A stretch of 64,000 bases of DNA from NCBI RefSeq assembly GCF_028335745.1, contig NZ_CP116477.1:186001-250000 (forward strand), in the 5' to 3' direction. Positions within the stretch are counted from its first letter, which is position 1. Each line of letters starts with the position of its first letter. This DNA is from Pectobacterium sp. A5351. Lineage in GTDB: Bacteria; Pseudomonadota; Gammaproteobacteria; Enterobacterales; Enterobacteriaceae. Below are positions 49,934 to 64,000 of this stretch, in pieces. The notes under the pieces are model-generated. The model did no database searches. It was given only the letters and a program-made list of their open reading frames with translations, and was not told where the DNA came from. The position numbers were made by a program, and so were the translations under genes.

Positions 49934-50716
49934 ATGGAACAGACGCTAAAAGGTGATGAGACCGGCTGGTGGGTGGTTAGCGATGCGGTACAAATCTGGC
50001 TGCCCCAGGGAGAATTACCGTGTGGAACGGCGATAGAGTGGTCTTTGCAGGGGAAAACGGCTCGCCAAATCGGCGAATGGCAAGAACAGCCCGTCTGGCT
50101 GGTGTGTCAGGGCCGTGATACCGATATGGCCTCGGTTCGCCAACTGCTCGAGCAGGACGTGGGCTTATTCCAACTGGCGGGGCGAGGTGTACAGCTGGCT
50201 GAGTTCTATCGTTCTCATCGTTTTTGCGGTTACTGCGGCCATGAAATGGTGCGGAGTAAAACGGAACTGGCGTGCTTATGCCACCACTGCAAAGAGCGTT
50301 ATTATCCGCAGATCGCACCTTGCATCATTGTCGCGATTCGCCGTGGCGATGAGATTTTGCTGGCGCAGCATAATCGACATCGCGGAAATATGTACACCGT
50401 GCTGGCTGGGTTTGTGGAAGTCGGTGAAACGTTGGAACAGACGGTCGTACGTGAGGTGATGGAAGAGAGCCAAATCCAGATAAAAAACCTGCGCTACGTG
50501 AGTTCGCAGCCTTGGCCTTTCCCGCATTCGTTGATGATGGCGTTTATGGCTGAGTATGCGGGTGGAGACATCAAGCACGACCCGAAAGAGCTGCGTGACG
50601 CGGGCTGGTTCCGCTTTGACCAACTCCCGCAACTGCCCCCGCCGGGCACCGTGGCACGTCGGCTTATCGAAGATACGGTGGTGTTGTGTCGCACTTATCA
50701 CGAGAACGAAGGCTGA
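49934..50716 (+). CDS. nudC: NADH pyrophosphatase / NAD-cap RNA decapping enzyme NudC
   Basis: Nudix hydrolase that cleaves NADH and removes NAD caps from RNA. It has 260 residues (E. coli 257). The zinc-binding cysteines are in FCGYCGHEM and CLCHHCKER, the Nudix box is [20 protein letters not shown] followed by S (about residues 160-180), and the family signature [11 protein letters not shown] follows. Start ATG 49934. It precedes hemE but with a 148-base gap, so a separate promoter is likely. Confidence 0.97.
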   Translation: MEQTLKGDETGWWVVSDAVQIWLPQGELPCGTAIEWSLQGKTARQIGEWQEQPVWLVCQGRDTDMASVRQLLEQDVGLFQLAGRGVQLAEFYRSHRFCGYCGHEMVRSKTELACLCHHCKERYYPQIAPCIIVAIRRGDEILLAQHNRHRGNMYTVLAGFVEVGETLEQTVVREVMEESQIQIKNLRYVSSQPWPFPHSLMMAFMAEYAGGDIKHDPKELRDAGWFRFDQLPQLPPPGTVARRLIEDTVVLCRTYHENEG

Positions 50717-50864
50717 CGTGGTACTATTTGCGCCATGAATGGCTCGCGTACACAACGTACTCGCGTCATAGCGTATTCGTTTTATAAAGCGTTCGTTTTA
50801 TAACGCATCCGTTTCATCATATCTACCCGGTGTCGAACCGCCGTGAGGTTGAAAGGAAAAGAAC

Positions 50865-51929
50865 ATGACTGATCTGAAAAACGATCGCTACTTGCGGGCG
50901 TTATTGCGCCAACCCGTTGATGTTACCCCGGTGTGGATGATGCGTCAGGCGGGGCGTTATTTGCCGGAATATAAGGCAACGCGCGCGCAGGCGGGGGATT
51001 TTATGTCGCTGTGTAAAAGCGCAGAACTGGCTTGCGAAGTCACGTTACAACCTTTACGGCGCTATGCGCTGGATGCGGCAATCCTGTTCTCCGATATCCT
51101 GACCATCCCTGATGCTATGGGATTAGGGCTCTATTTTGAAGCGGGGGAAGGCCCTCGTTTCCATTCTCCTATTACGTCCCATGCCGATGTGGTGAACCTG
51201 CCAGTTCCCGATCCAGAGCAGGAACTGGGTTATGTGATGAACGCGGTGCGGACGATCCGTAAAAACCTTGCCGGTGAAGTGCCGTTGATCGGTTTCTCGG
51301 GCAGCCCGTGGACGCTGGCGACCTATATGGTTGAAGGCGGTAGCAGCAAAGCGTTTACCGTCATCAAGAAAATGATGTTCGCTGAGCCTAAAACGTTACA
51401 CCTGCTGCTGGATAAGCTGGCTGATAGCGTCATTCTTTATCTCAACGCGCAAATTCGCGCTGGCGCGCAGGCGGTCATGGTATTCGATACCTGGGGCGGC
51501 GCGCTGAGCGGACGTGACTACAAAGAATTCTCCCTGCGGTACATGCATAAGATTGTTGATGGTTTACAACGTGAGAACGAAGGTCGCCGAGTGCCTGTGA
51601 CGCTCTTTACCAAAGGCGGAGGCCAGTGGCTGGAGGCGATGGCAGAAACGGGCTGTGACGCGCTGGGGCTGGACTGGACGAGCGATATTGCCGACGCACG
51701 CCGTCGGGTCGGCGATAGAGTGGCGCTACAGGGTAATATGGATCCGTCGATGTTGTATGCCGATCCTGCACGGATCGAACAGGAAGTGGCATCTATCCTC
51801 GCTGGATTTGGGCAAGGCAACGGACATGTTTTCAATCTGGGTCACGGCATTCATCAAGACGTGCCGCCGGAACATGCAGGCGTTTTTGTTGAGGCCGTAC
51901 ATCGGTTGTCCCGCCCTTATCACGCATGA
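50865..51929 (+). CDS. hemE: Uroporphyrinogen decarboxylase HemE
   Basis: Decarboxylates uroporphyrinogen III to coproporphyrinogen III in haem synthesis. It has 354 residues, the E. coli length. The N-terminal signature [15 protein letters not shown] (21-35) carries the substrate arginines; [20 protein letters not shown] and [17 protein letters not shown] are the other motifs. An AAAGGAAAAG ribosome site precedes it. Fifteen bases separate it from nfi, suggesting one operon. Confidence 0.98.
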   Translation: MTDLKNDRYLRALLRQPVDVTPVWMMRQAGRYLPEYKATRAQAGDFMSLCKSAELACEVTLQPLRRYALDAAILFSDILTIPDAMGLGLYFEAGEGPRFHSPITSHADVVNLPVPDPEQELGYVMNAVRTIRKNLAGEVPLIGFSGSPWTLATYMVEGGSSKAFTVIKKMMFAEPKTLHLLLDKLADSVILYLNAQIRAGAQAVMVFDTWGGALSGRDYKEFSLRYMHKIVDGLQRENEGRRVPVTLFTKGGGQWLEAMAETGCDALGLDWTSDIADARRRVGDRVALQGNMDPSMLYADPARIEQEVASILAGFGQGNGHVFNLGHGIHQDVPPEHAGVFVEAVHRLSRPYHA

Positions 51930-51944
51930 TTCACAGGAGGTGAT

Positions 51945-52634
51945 GTGATTGATACACAACAGCTGCGGGCTGAACAACTGGCTCGGGCGTCTGATGTGAT
52001 TCGGCACGACGATGTACCTTTTGAACAGCCTGCGTTTATCGCAGGCGCTGATGTTGGCTTTGAGCAAGAAGGTTCGGTCACCCGCGCCGCAATTGCAGTA
52101 ATGCGCTATCCTTCGCTAGAGCTGGTAGAATACAAGATTGCACGCATTAGCACGACGATGCCTTATATCCCCGGTTTTCTTTCATTTCGTGAATGCCCTG
52201 GCTTACTTGCTGCGTGGGCGTTGCTGGAACAGAAACCGGACCTGCTGTTTGTCGATGGACACGGGATTTCCCATCCACGTCGTCTCGGTGTTGCTAGTCA
52301 TTTTGGTCTGTTGGTTGATGTGCCCACCATTGGCGTGGCGAAAAGTCGGCTTTGCGGCCGGTTTGAACCGTTGGCAGAGAGCGTCGGTAGCCAGCAGCCG
52401 TTACTGGATAAGGGCGAGCAGATTGGTTGGGTATGGCGTAGCAAAGCGCGCTGTAATCCGCTGTTTGTGGCGACGGGGCACCGCGTTGGACAAGATAGTG
52501 CATTGCATTGGGTACAACGTTGTATGCGCGGCTACCGTTTACCGGAGCCGACCCGTTGGGCTGATGCGGTTGCATCGAATCGCCCCGCATTTGTGCGTTG
52601 GCAACGGCAGCAAGCCGCTAACGTATTGTCGTAA
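51945..52634 (+). CDS. nfi: Endonuclease V Nfi
   Basis: Repairs deaminated bases by cutting 3' of inosine. It has 229 residues (E. coli 223), starting with GTG after a near-perfect AGGAGGTGA. The active-site residues lie in [29 protein letters not shown] and [11 protein letters not shown], and the [13 protein letters not shown] wedge region is present. Positioned between hemE and yjaG, as in E. coli. Confidence 0.96.
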   Translation: MIDTQQLRAEQLARASDVIRHDDVPFEQPAFIAGADVGFEQEGSVTRAAIAVMRYPSLELVEYKIARISTTMPYIPGFLSFRECPGLLAAWALLEQKPDLLFVDGHGISHPRRLGVASHFGLLVDVPTIGVAKSRLCGRFEPLAESVGSQQPLLDKGEQIGWVWRSKARCNPLFVATGHRVGQDSALHWVQRCMRGYRLPEPTRWADAVASNRPAFVRWQRQQAANVLS

Positions 52635-52711
52635 AACTTTAAGAATTCAGGCATAGGGCGACACTGTGATTTCAGGTACACTGCCGTCCGTCGCTGTTAA
52701 TGAGCATAAAA

Positions 52712-53302
52712 ATGTTACGTAACCCCATTCATTTACGTCTGGAAAAACTGGCAAGCTGGCAACATGTCACTTTCATGGCATGCCTTTGTGAACGTATGTA
52801 TCCTAATTACCACGAGTTCTGCCGTCAAACAACGTTCGGTGATGCGATGGTTTACCGCCGCATTCTCGATCTGGTATGGGAAACATTGGTTGTTAAAGAT
52901 GCGAAGGTTAATTTCGATAGCCAGTTGGAAAAGCTGGAAGAAGCGATTCCCGCTGCGGAAGATTACGATCTTTACGGTGTCTACCCGGCTATTGATGCCT
53001 GTATCGCGCTGGGCGAGCTGATTCATTCGCGTTTAAGCGGCGCAACGCTCGAACATGCGATAGCAATTAGCGAAACATCTATCCGCACGGTTGCCATGTT
53101 GGAAATGACGCAGGCAGGCAAAGAAATGACCGACGATGAGCTAAAGGTTTTGCCTGCAATTGAAGAAGAATGGGACATCCAATGGGAGATTTTTCGCCTG
53201 TTGGCGGCCTGTGAAGAACGTGATATTGAGCTGATAAAAGGGCTCCGTTCCGATCTGCGCGAGGCCGGAAGTAGTAACATCGGGATAAATTTGCATCAAT
53301 AA
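52712..53302 (+). CDS. yjaG: YjaG, DUF416 protein
   Basis: 196 residues, the E. coli length, from ATG 52712 (MLRNPIHLRLEKL); another in-frame ATG is 12 bases earlier. Function is unknown. Conserved features are HVTFMACLCERMYPNY, FGDAMVYRRILDLVWE and DLYGVYPAIDACIAL. The protein is mainly helical and acidic with no signal peptide. The nfi-yjaG-hupA order is conserved in enterics; no functional link is demonstrated. Confidence 0.93.
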   Translation: MLRNPIHLRLEKLASWQHVTFMACLCERMYPNYHEFCRQTTFGDAMVYRRILDLVWETLVVKDAKVNFDSQLEKLEEAIPAAEDYDLYGVYPAIDACIALGELIHSRLSGATLEHAIAISETSIRTVAMLEMTQAGKEMTDDELKVLPAIEEEWDIQWEIFRLLAACEERDIELIKGLRSDLREAGSSNIGINLHQ

Positions 53303-53506
53303 CGCGATAAAACGTGATTTAAGGCCTGAAATGGCCTGTCTTAAGGCTTCACATTCGCACCCTGTCTGGTCTACATTTGGGGGGCGTAAAAAAAGTGGCT
53401 GTCGGTGCGTGTATGCAGGAGAGTGCTACCACACCCTGAAAGGGGAGATGGCATATCCGTCGCACTCGATGCTTAGCAAGCGATAAACACACTGTAAGGA
53501 TAACTT

Positions 53507-53779
53507 ATGAATAAGACTCAACTGATTGATGTAATTGCGGATAAAGCTGATCTGTCAAAAGTACAGGCTAAAGCAGCTTTGGAATCAACTCTGGCGGCAA
53601 TTACCGAGTCTCTGAAAGAAGGTGATGCAGTACAATTAGTTGGTTTTGGTACGTTTAAAGTCAACCATCGTAATGAGCGCACTGGCCGCAACCCACAAAC
53701 CGGTAAAGAAATCAAAATTGCTGCTGCCAACGTGCCAGCGTTTGTTTCTGGCAAGGCTCTGAAAGACGCTGTTAAATAA
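53507..53779 (+). CDS. hupA: DNA-binding protein HU-alpha
   Basis: Histone-like nucleoid protein that bends DNA, 90 residues. It has N-terminal helices ([20 protein letters not shown]) and DNA-gripping arms [17 protein letters not shown] (about 58-74). TAAGGATAA precedes the ATG. A strong terminator lies 29 bases after the stop, inside the next coding frame. Confidence 0.98.
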   Translation: MNKTQLIDVIADKADLSKVQAKAALESTLAAITESLKEGDAVQLVGFGTFKVNHRNERTGRNPQTGKEIKIAAANVPAFVSGKALKDAVK

Positions 53780-53783
53780 GCCC

Positions 53784-54470
53784 ATGTCGGTTAAAAGTTT
53801 AAGCAGAGGGGCGTTTTCGCCCCTTTTGCTTTTACGACGTTTGTGTGGCGCAGGCCTCGTGCTGACTGCTGTGGTGGCCTGTAGTAGCCGCACCGCACCG
53901 CCGGAGTTTTTCGCCAGCGGTTACGTTGCCGATCGCGGTATTGTGCGTTTGTGGCGTAAAGACGATGCGCAGAATACGACGGCGCTGACCACCGTGTTCA
54001 ACCCGCTTCAGGGCAATGCTCTGGTGGTGACGCGCTATACGTTCCAACAGGATAAGCTACGCGAGATACAGCGTAATCAGCTCGGGGCGCAACAAGAAGA
54101 TATGCGTTTGCGCTTTGCAGAAGATGGAACCGTCAGCTTTATGCAGCGGCAACTTGCCGAAAGACGAGAATCGGTTTCTGATGATGATATCGCGCTCTAC
54201 CAGTTTGATGCTAAGCGTATGCTGGAGTTGAGCGATGTACTGCGAGCAGGAAAGGTGACGCTAAAGCAAGGGAAATGGCAGGAAGGGCAAGTACAGTCTT
54301 GTGACGGTACGGTGGTTCGCCCTGATTTTGACAATGATTCGCGTGAATGGATTGCAGAGCAAAAAGTGCAGGCAACGCGCCCGCTAAATGTCGCGTGGCT
54401 GGAAGCGCCGGAAGGGACGCAGCTATTGCTGGTGGTGGAAGATGATGTTTGCCAGTGGCAGCCTAAATAA
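53784..54470 (+). CDS. yjaH: YjaH-like DUF1481 lipoprotein
   Basis: 228 residues from ATG 53784. A signal peptide with lipobox LTAVVAC (Cys at residue 33) predicts an outer-membrane or inner-membrane lipoprotein. The rest is a periplasmic DUF1481 domain of unknown function, ending LVVEDDVCQWQPK. Only 4 bases follow hupA. The hupA terminator falls over codons 8-15, so the true start may be a later TTG (53826 or 53841), which would shorten the n-region. In E. coli zraPSR follow; here purD is next. Confidence 0.85.
   Translation: MSVKSLSRGAFSPLLLLRRLCGAGLVLTAVVACSSRTAPPEFFASGYVADRGIVRLWRKDDAQNTTALTTVFNPLQGNALVVTRYTFQQDKLREIQRNQLGAQQEDMRLRFAEDGTVSFMQRQLAERRESVSDDDIALYQFDAKRMLELSDVLRAGKVTLKQGKWQEGQVQSCDGTVVRPDFDNDSREWIAEQKVQATRPLNVAWLEAPEGTQLLLVVEDDVCQWQPK
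53808..53833 (+). terminator. hupA terminator inside the yjaH 5' coding region
   Basis: GGGGCG / CGCCCC stem with TTTT loop, followed by TTTTGCTTTT. An intrinsic terminator that overlaps the predicted N-terminus of yjaH. Confidence 0.88.
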
Positions 54471-54492
54471 CGTTAATCTAAAAATCTGGCGA

Positions 54493-54516
54493 TAAAAAAC
54501 CCGGATTTCTCCGGGC
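54493..54516 (-). terminator. purHD terminator
   Basis: On the minus strand CCCGGA-GAAA-TCCGGG followed by TTTTTTA: GNRA-capped stem with T-run, 38 bases past the purD stop. Also lies just beyond convergent yjaH. Confidence 0.93.
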
Positions 54517-54553
54517 TTCAGTATTTATCAGACAATCGTTATCGGATCGCCTA

Positions 54554-55840
54554 TCAGGCTTGCTCGCGCTCAATGGCGCGGTAGCCGATGTCTTTTCGAC
54601 AGAATACTCCCTGCCATTGAATACCCGCTGCGATTTCGTAAGCGCGCTGCTGCGCTTCAGCGACGGTATTGCCCAGTGCGGTGACGCACAGTACACGGCC
54701 GCCGTTGGTCACGACATTAATACCATTTAGCTTGGTACCAGCATGGAAGACCTTGCCATCTTCAGCATCCTGCTGCGGTAAGCCGGAAATCACATCGCCC
54801 GTGTTGTAGTCAGCCGGGTAGCCGCCTGCGGCCAATACCACGCCCAGAGACGGACGTTCATCCCAGACGGAATCTTTCTGGTCCAGCGTGCCATCACAGG
54901 CTGCCAGACACAGTTCCACCAGATCGGAGCGTAGGCGCAACATAATGGGCTGTGTTTCTGGATCGCCGAAGCGGCAGTTGAACTCGATCACTTTTGGCTG
55001 ACCATCGGCAGAAATCATCAGTCCTGCATACAGGAAACCGACGTAGGTATTTCCCTCTGCGGCCATGCCGTTTACGGTTGGCCAAATTACCTGATCCATC
55101 ACGCGCTGGTGGATTTCATCAGTCACGACCGGGGCTGGAGAATAAGCACCCATACCGCCAGTATTTGGGCCCGTATCTTTATCTCCAACGCGTTTATGAT
55201 CCTGACTGGTTGCCATCGGTAGCACATTCTTGCCATCCACCATCACGATAAAGCTGGCTTCTTCGCCATCAAGGAATTCTTCCACCACGATACGGTGTCC
55301 GGCATCGCCGAATGCATTCCCCGCCAGCATATCCTGAATGGCGTTTTCCGCTTCCTGCAACGTCATGGCGACAATCACACCCTTGCCAGCGGCTAATCCA
55401 TCTGCCTTGATGACGATAGGCGCACCTTTGCTGCGTACGTAGGCCAGTGCAGGTTCAACTTCGGTGAAGTTCTGGTATTCCGCTGTCGGGATGCGGTGGC
55501 GTGCCAGAAAATCTTTAGTGAAGGCTTTAGAACCTTCTAACTGTGCTGCGCCCTGTTTTGGGCCAAAGATTTTTAGACCCGCGTGCTGAAATGCATCGAC
55601 AACACCGAGAACTAACGGTGTTTCTGGGCCAACGATGGTTAAATCGATGTGGTTTTCCTGCGCAAAAGTGACTAACGCTGGAATGTCGGTTGCGGCGATA
55701 TCGACATTGGTCAGCGCTGGCTCAAGCGCGGTGCCGGCATTTCCCGGAGCGACATAAACGTGTTTTGCCAGCGGTGACTGTGCGGCTTTCCAGGCCAGCG
55801 CGTGCTCGCGTCCGCCATTACCAATGATTAAAATGTTCAT
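54554..55840 (-). CDS. purD: Phosphoribosylamine-glycine ligase PurD
   Basis: ATP-grasp enzyme of the second purine step (glycinamide ribotide). It has 428 residues from ATG 55840 (MNILIIGNGGREHALAWKAA). Conserved VIKADGLAAGKGVIVA, DHKRVGDKDTGPNTGGMGAY and EFNCRFGDPETQ are the ATP and substrate motifs. A TTG three codons upstream is unlikely. Eighteen bases after purH in one operon. Confidence 0.97.
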   Translation of the reverse strand: MNILIIGNGGREHALAWKAAQSPLAKHVYVAPGNAGTALEPALTNVDIAATDIPALVTFAQENHIDLTIVGPETPLVLGVVDAFQHAGLKIFGPKQGAAQLEGSKAFTKDFLARHRIPTAEYQNFTEVEPALAYVRSKGAPIVIKADGLAAGKGVIVAMTLQEAENAIQDMLAGNAFGDAGHRIVVEEFLDGEEASFIVMVDGKNVLPMATSQDHKRVGDKDTGPNTGGMGAYSPAPVVTDEIHQRVMDQVIWPTVNGMAAEGNTYVGFLYAGLMISADGQPKVIEFNCRFGDPETQPIMLRLRSDLVELCLAACDGTLDQKDSVWDERPSLGVVLAAGGYPADYNTGDVISGLPQQDAEDGKVFHAGTKLNGINVVTNGGRVLCVTALGNTVAEAQQRAYEIAAGIQWQGVFCRKDIGYRAIEREQA

Positions 55841-55858
55841 TTCGGTCAAGCTCCAGAA

Positions 55859-57448
55859 TTAATGGCGGAAATGGCGCATGTCGGTAAAAATCATCGCAAT
55901 GCCGTGTTCGTTGGCGGCGGCAATGACTTCATCATCGCGAATGGATCCGCCTGGTTGGATCACACAGGTAATACCAACGGCAGCGGCAGCATCAATACCA
56001 TCACGGAATGGGAAGAACGCATCAGATGCCATCGCGGAGCCTTTTACCTCCAGCCCTTCATCACCCGCTTTGATTCCGGCGATTTTTGCTGAATAAACAC
56101 GGCTCATCTGACCGGCACCTATTCCGATGGTTATATTGTCGCGTGCGTACACAATCGCATTGGATTTGACGAATTTAGCCACTTTCCAGCAGAAGAGGGC
56201 GTCGCGTAATTCCTGTTCGCTTGGCTGACGTTCGGTCACGACACGCAGCTGAGACGCATCGACCATGCCCAGATCGCGATCCTGTACCAGCAAACCGCCG
56301 TTGACGCGTTTGAAATCCAGACCAGCAACACGTTGCTGCCAACTGCCACAGGTCAGGACGCGTACGTTTTGTTTGGCAGCGGTCACCTTCAATGCGGCCT
56401 CGCTGGCGGATGGCGCAATAATCACTTCGACAAACTGACGGCTGATAATGGCCTGCGCCGTTTCTTCATCCAGTTCACGGTTGAAAGCGATAATGCCGCC
56501 GAATGCCGATGTTGGGTCGGTTTTATAGGCGCGTTCGTAGGCATCAAGGATTGAACCGCCGATTGCTACGCCACACGGATTCGCATGTTTAACGATAACG
56601 CAGGCCGGTTCGGCAAATTCTTTCACGCACTCCAGCGCCGCATCGGTATCGGCGATGTTGTTATAAGACAGCGCCTTTCCTTGTAACTGCGTAGAGGTCG
56701 CGACAGAAGCCTCGCTAATATTCTCTTCTATATAGAAGGCGGCTTGCTGATGGCTGTTCTCGCCGTAGCGCATGTCCTGCTTTTTGATGTAGTTCAGGTT
56801 CAACGTGCGTGGGAAGCTACCTGATGGTTTATCGGTTTCACCGTGGTAAGGCGGAACCAGTGCGCCAAAGTAGTTGGCAATCATGCTGTCGTACGCGGCA
56901 GTGTGTTCGAAGGCTTTGATCGCTAAATCGAAACGGGTTTCGTAGGTCAGCGAACCGTCGTTGGCGTCGATTTCATTAATGATGGCGCTGTAGTCGCTGC
57001 TCTTGACTACGATAGCCACATCCTTATGGTTTTTTGCTGCGGAGCGAACCATCGTAGGGCCACCGATATCGATATTCTCGACGGCGTCTTCTAATGTGCA
57101 GTTCTCACGAGCCACGGTCTGGGCAAACGGATACAGATTCACAACAACGATATCGATCGGCTTGATGTCGTGCTGCGTCATGATCGCATCATCTTGACCG
57201 CGACGTCCCAAAATACCGCCGTGTACTTTCGGGTGCAGAGTCTTTACACGCCCATCCATCATTTCCGGGAAGCCAGTGTAGTCAGAGACTTCAGTCACCG
57301 GCAAGCCAGCATCAGCCAGCAAACGTGCGGTTCCTCCGGTTGAAAGGAGCTCGACACCACGGTGGGACAGAGCTTGAGCAAATTCGACAATACCTGCTTT
57401 GTCAGAAACGCTGAGCAGAGCGCGGCGAATTGGACGGCGTTGTTGCAT
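55859..57448 (-). CDS. purH: Bifunctional AICAR transformylase / IMP cyclohydrolase PurH
   Basis: Carries out the last two steps to IMP. It has 529 residues, the E. coli length, from ATG 57448 ([20 protein letters not shown]). The N-terminal cyclohydrolase covers about residues 1-200 ([36 protein letters not shown]). The C-terminal transformylase has [13 protein letters not shown] and the catalytic lysine-histidine [12 protein letters not shown]. The extra frame upstream contains the PurR operator and is noncoding. PurR repression is expected. Confidence 0.98.
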   Translation of the reverse strand: MQQRRPIRRALLSVSDKAGIVEFAQALSHRGVELLSTGGTARLLADAGLPVTEVSDYTGFPEMMDGRVKTLHPKVHGGILGRRGQDDAIMTQHDIKPIDIVVVNLYPFAQTVARENCTLEDAVENIDIGGPTMVRSAAKNHKDVAIVVKSSDYSAIINEIDANDGSLTYETRFDLAIKAFEHTAAYDSMIANYFGALVPPYHGETDKPSGSFPRTLNLNYIKKQDMRYGENSHQQAAFYIEENISEASVATSTQLQGKALSYNNIADTDAALECVKEFAEPACVIVKHANPCGVAIGGSILDAYERAYKTDPTSAFGGIIAFNRELDEETAQAIISRQFVEVIIAPSASEAALKVTAAKQNVRVLTCGSWQQRVAGLDFKRVNGGLLVQDRDLGMVDASQLRVVTERQPSEQELRDALFCWKVAKFVKSNAIVYARDNITIGIGAGQMSRVYSAKIAGIKAGDEGLEVKGSAMASDAFFPFRDGIDAAAAVGITCVIQPGGSIRDDEVIAAANEHGIAMIFTDMRHFRH

Positions 57449-57591
57449 GATGATGTTATCCCCTGGATTTGGGTAGTCAGTAAAGAACGGTATGTGAATA
57501 TCGTCTTTGTCAGAGCAATAGTTGCGGAATAAAGAGAAATATTCAGTTAGCGTTCGCAAAAATACGACGATCTTGAATGGGGTGAATTGTA

Positions 57592-57607
57592 GCGAAAACG
57601 TTTGCGT
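57592..57607 (-). promoter_or_regulatory. PurR operator upstream of purHD
   Basis: On the minus strand ACGCAAACGTTTTCGC, 15 of 16 matches to the PurR consensus ACGCAAACGTTTTCGT. It directly precedes a -10-like TACAAT, so hypoxanthine/guanine-bound PurR would block polymerase. Confidence 0.93.
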
Positions 57608-57724
57608 GATGCTCGTCAATTTTTGAGTAGAATGCTTTCTGTGGATAAGTTTGTGCAAAAATAGGTATAAAGCGGGGTTTTGCTGTGGAATGCAGCAAAC
57701 AAACATTTTTCTTTAAAATACCTA

Positions 57725-57752
57725 TTGCGGCCTGCCGAGAAGTCCCTATAAT
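57725..57752 (+). promoter_or_regulatory. rRNA operon 2 promoter P1
   Basis: -35 TTGCGG (57725), 16-bp spacer, -10 TATAAT (57747), discriminator GCGCCTCCACT. The sequence is identical to operon 1 from GAGAAGTCCC onward but has a weaker -35 (TTGTCA in operon 1). An A-rich stretch lies upstream at 57690-57722. Confidence 0.88.
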
Positions 57753-57831
57753 GCGCCTCCACTGACACGGCAACAGCGCAAACGCAGTTGTGATGACAGG
57801 AAAAAGATTTCATAAAGCAGTCAGCAATGAC

Positions 57832-57902
57832 TTGACTTTAAAGCGGATTAGCATAGTATATGCGACCCGCGCCACGAGAGATTGTGGCACTGCTCTTTAA
57901 CA
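57832..57902 (+). promoter_or_regulatory. rRNA operon 2 promoter P2 and boxA
   Basis: TTGACT (57832), 16-bp spacer, TAGTAT (57854); boxA TGCTCTTTAACA at 57891-57902. Same as operon 1, with one leader difference downstream (TATCTTAACG here, TATCTTGACG in operon 1). Confidence 0.85.
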
Positions 57903-58052
57903 ATTTAATCAGACAATCTGTGTGGGCACTCACAAGACCGTATCTTAACGATATAAAAAGTCTTGAAGAGTGAACAACAGTAAATTCATTACGAATAAAC
58001 AGTTTTAATTCTTTGAGCATCGCTGACGAGTTCAGCAAATCAAACAAATCTT

Positions 58053-59594
<1,542 letters not shown>

Positions 59595-59667
59595 CCAAGA
59601 AGATGTGCGTTGAGTGAAGTGCTCACACAGATTGTCTGATGAAAATAACGAGCAGAAATACCTTAAT

Positions 59668-59744
<77 letters not shown>

Positions 59745-59786
59745 ACTCTTCCGTGAGTGGTATATAAGGTATCTGTAAGCAACGAT

Positions 59787-59862
59787 GGGGCTATAGCTCA
59801 GCTGGGAGAGCGCCTGCTTTGCACGCAGGAGGTCTGCGGTTCGATCCCGCATAGCTCCACCA
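59787..59862 (+). tRNA. tRNA-Ala(TGC), operon 2 spacer
   Basis: 76 nt, same sequence as the operon 1 copy; anticodon TGC. Confidence 0.99.
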
Positions 59863-60063
59863 TTAAAAAGACTTCAGAGCGTATTGGAAACAGTATGCTG
59901 CGAAGTATTTTGCTCTTTAACAATCTGGAACAAGCTGAAAATTGAAACATGACAGCTGAACATGCATGACTGCCTTCGGGTGAGTTGTGATGAATCAGTC
60001 TGTCAATGAGTCTCTCAAATAATCGCAGCGCGAATGTGTCTTCAAGACACCTTCGGGTTGTGA

Positions 60064-62970
<2,907 letters not shown>

Positions 62971-63106
62971 ACAACACCGAAGGTGTTTTGTGAGATGACT
63001 CATAGAGAAGTGTTTTGATATTTAGCTTGTTCGAAGATTGGTTCTGATGGTTGTACACAAACACACGAAAGTGAGTGAAGTACAACGGTTGGAATGAAAC
63101 AGAATT

Positions 63107-63226
63107 TGCCTGGCGGCGATAGCGCGGTGGTCCCACCTGACCCCATGCCGAACTCAGAAGTGAAACGCCGTAGCGCCGATGGTAGTGTGGGGCTTCCCCA
63201 TGTGAGAGTAGGGAACTGCCAGGCAT
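63107..63226 (+). rRNA. 5S ribosomal RNA (operon 2)
   Basis: 120 nt, identical by eye to the operon 1 5S; the 23S-5S spacer differs. Confidence 0.99.
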
Positions 63227-63239
63227 CAAATAGTGGAAG

Positions 63240-63266
63240 GCCCCTGTCGAAAGACAGGGGCTTTTT
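63240..63266 (+). terminator. rRNA operon 2 intrinsic terminator
   Basis: GCCCCTGTC / GACAGGGGC stem, GAAA loop, T5. It differs from the operon 1 terminator by compensated stem changes. Confidence 0.95.
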
Positions 63267-63473
63267 GCTGTGTGCGTGTTGGGGAAAACAAAACACAGTG
63301 GTCAGAGCCGAAGAACAGGACGTTTTTACGACCCAGACTGGCTAAGTTAAAATAGAGAGAATGAGGCAGCGTCAGCCAATATGCATATTTTTCCGGTATG
63401 GATAGCCGTTTGTTAAATGGCGTGAGTGCGAGGACGCCATCAGCCCAGCGGATTGCATAGGCTGATGTCGGCG

Positions 63474-64000
63474 TTAGTGTGTGATATGGCGCTGATAATA
63501 CTTTTCTAGTTTCACCTGTAGCTGGCTCAGCACGGTGCTGAACATCAGATAAATCAGCGCTGCTTCGATATACAGAATCAGAGGCTCATAGGTAACGGAG
63601 ACGATGCGCTGAGCGGATAAAAACATCTCCGGTACGGTGATCACGGCGGCCAGCGACGTATCCTTGATTAAGGAAATAAACGTATTGGAAAGCGGCGGCA
63701 GCGACACGAAAACGGATTGCGGGAAGATGACCCAGCGAATCGCCTGCCTGCCGTTCATACCGAGAGAATAGGCGGCATTCCATTGGCCTTTCGGGACAGA
63801 CAAAATTGCCCCGCGGACGATCTCCGAGCTATAGGCACCCACGCTGATAGTGAAACCAATAAGGGCAGCCGGAAAGGCATCCAGAGTAATCCCCGCGCTG
63901 GGTAGTCCATAAAAAATCAGGAAAAGCTGAACCAATAATGGCGTTCCACGAATAACCCAAACGTAGAAATCACCCACCCATTTCAGCGGCTTTGGGCCAT
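63474..64000 (-). CDS. Amino-acid ABC transporter permease, 5' end beyond window
   Basis: HisM/GlnP-type inner-membrane permease. At least 175 residues are visible; the frame is open to the window edge (KWVGDFYVWVIRGTPLLVQL), so the N-terminus is missing. RGTPLLVQLFLIFYGLPSAG is the family signature, and the EAA-type loop is in AAYSLGMNGRQAIRWVIFPQ, which contacts the ATPase. About four membrane helices are visible. The substrate is likely a polar amino acid or cystine but cannot be fixed. In E. coli metA follows this rRNA operon, so the neighbourhood differs. Confidence 0.88.
   Translation of the reverse strand, partial: GPKPLKWVGDFYVWVIRGTPLLVQLFLIFYGLPSAGITLDAFPAALIGFTISVGAYSSEIVRGAILSVPKGQWNAAYSLGMNGRQAIRWVIFPQSVFVSLPPLSNTFISLIKDTSLAAVITVPEMFLSAQRIVSVTYEPLILYIEAALIYLMFSTVLSQLQVKLEKYYQRHITH

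Overview
The window is a chromosomal segment of a gamma-proteobacterium of the Enterobacterales. Protein sequences, operon structures and regulatory RNAs are close to E. coli throughout. The small differences fit a soft-rot genus, most likely Pectobacterium or a near relative: an ERIC element, the Ttr-type acetyltransferase, a shikimate transporter beside rpoC, and no zraPSR. The genus is an inference; the order is secure. The backbone follows the E. coli 88-91 minute region: metJ/metBL/metF - oxyR/sthA/fabR/yijD/trmA/btuB/murI - rrn - murB/(birA)/coaA - tRNA/tufB/secE/nusG/rplKAJL/rpoBC - thi - rsd/nudC/hemE/nfi/yjaG/hupA/yjaH/purDH - rrn.

Region 1 (1-5196) is the methionine regulon: truncated metJ, divergent metB-metL and metF, with tandem MetJ operators before metB and metF. 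Region 2 (5677-13704) holds oxyR convergent with sthA, then fabR-yijD, trmA, and btuB overlapping murI. The btuB leader carries a cobalamin riboswitch whose peripheral arm contains a 198-bp ERIC-type element. Region 3 (13756-19299) is a complete rRNA operon (16S, tRNA-Ile, tRNA-Ala, 23S, 5S).

Region 4 (19412-25024) is murB followed by a wrecked birA. Only about 26 codons remain, with a stop at codon 18. The rest is replaced by an IS3-family element (whose transposase has lost a catalytic Asp) and an IS10-like element abutting coaA. A Ttr-family acetyltransferase follows. Region 5 (25312-39577) is the tRNA-Thr/Tyr/Gly/Thr-tufB unit and the secE-nusG-rplKAJL-rpoBC transcription/translation block. 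Region 6 (39600-43460) is an accessory insert relative to E. coli: shiA, yjiS and yjiR homologues between structured intergenic repeats.

Region 7 (43468-49259) is the thiCEFSGH thiamine operon on the minus strand, under a TPP riboswitch with an enlarged P3 arm. Region 8 (49364-57607) contains rsd, nudC, hemE, nfi, yjaG, hupA, yjaH and purHD with a PurR operator. Region 9 (57725-63266) is a second rRNA operon, nearly identical to the first and in the same orientation about 44 kb away. The window ends in an amino-acid ABC permease. No CRISPR array, prophage, plasmid origin or defence system was seen. The unusual biology lies in the loss of birA and in the mobile or structured insertions within regulatory RNA.
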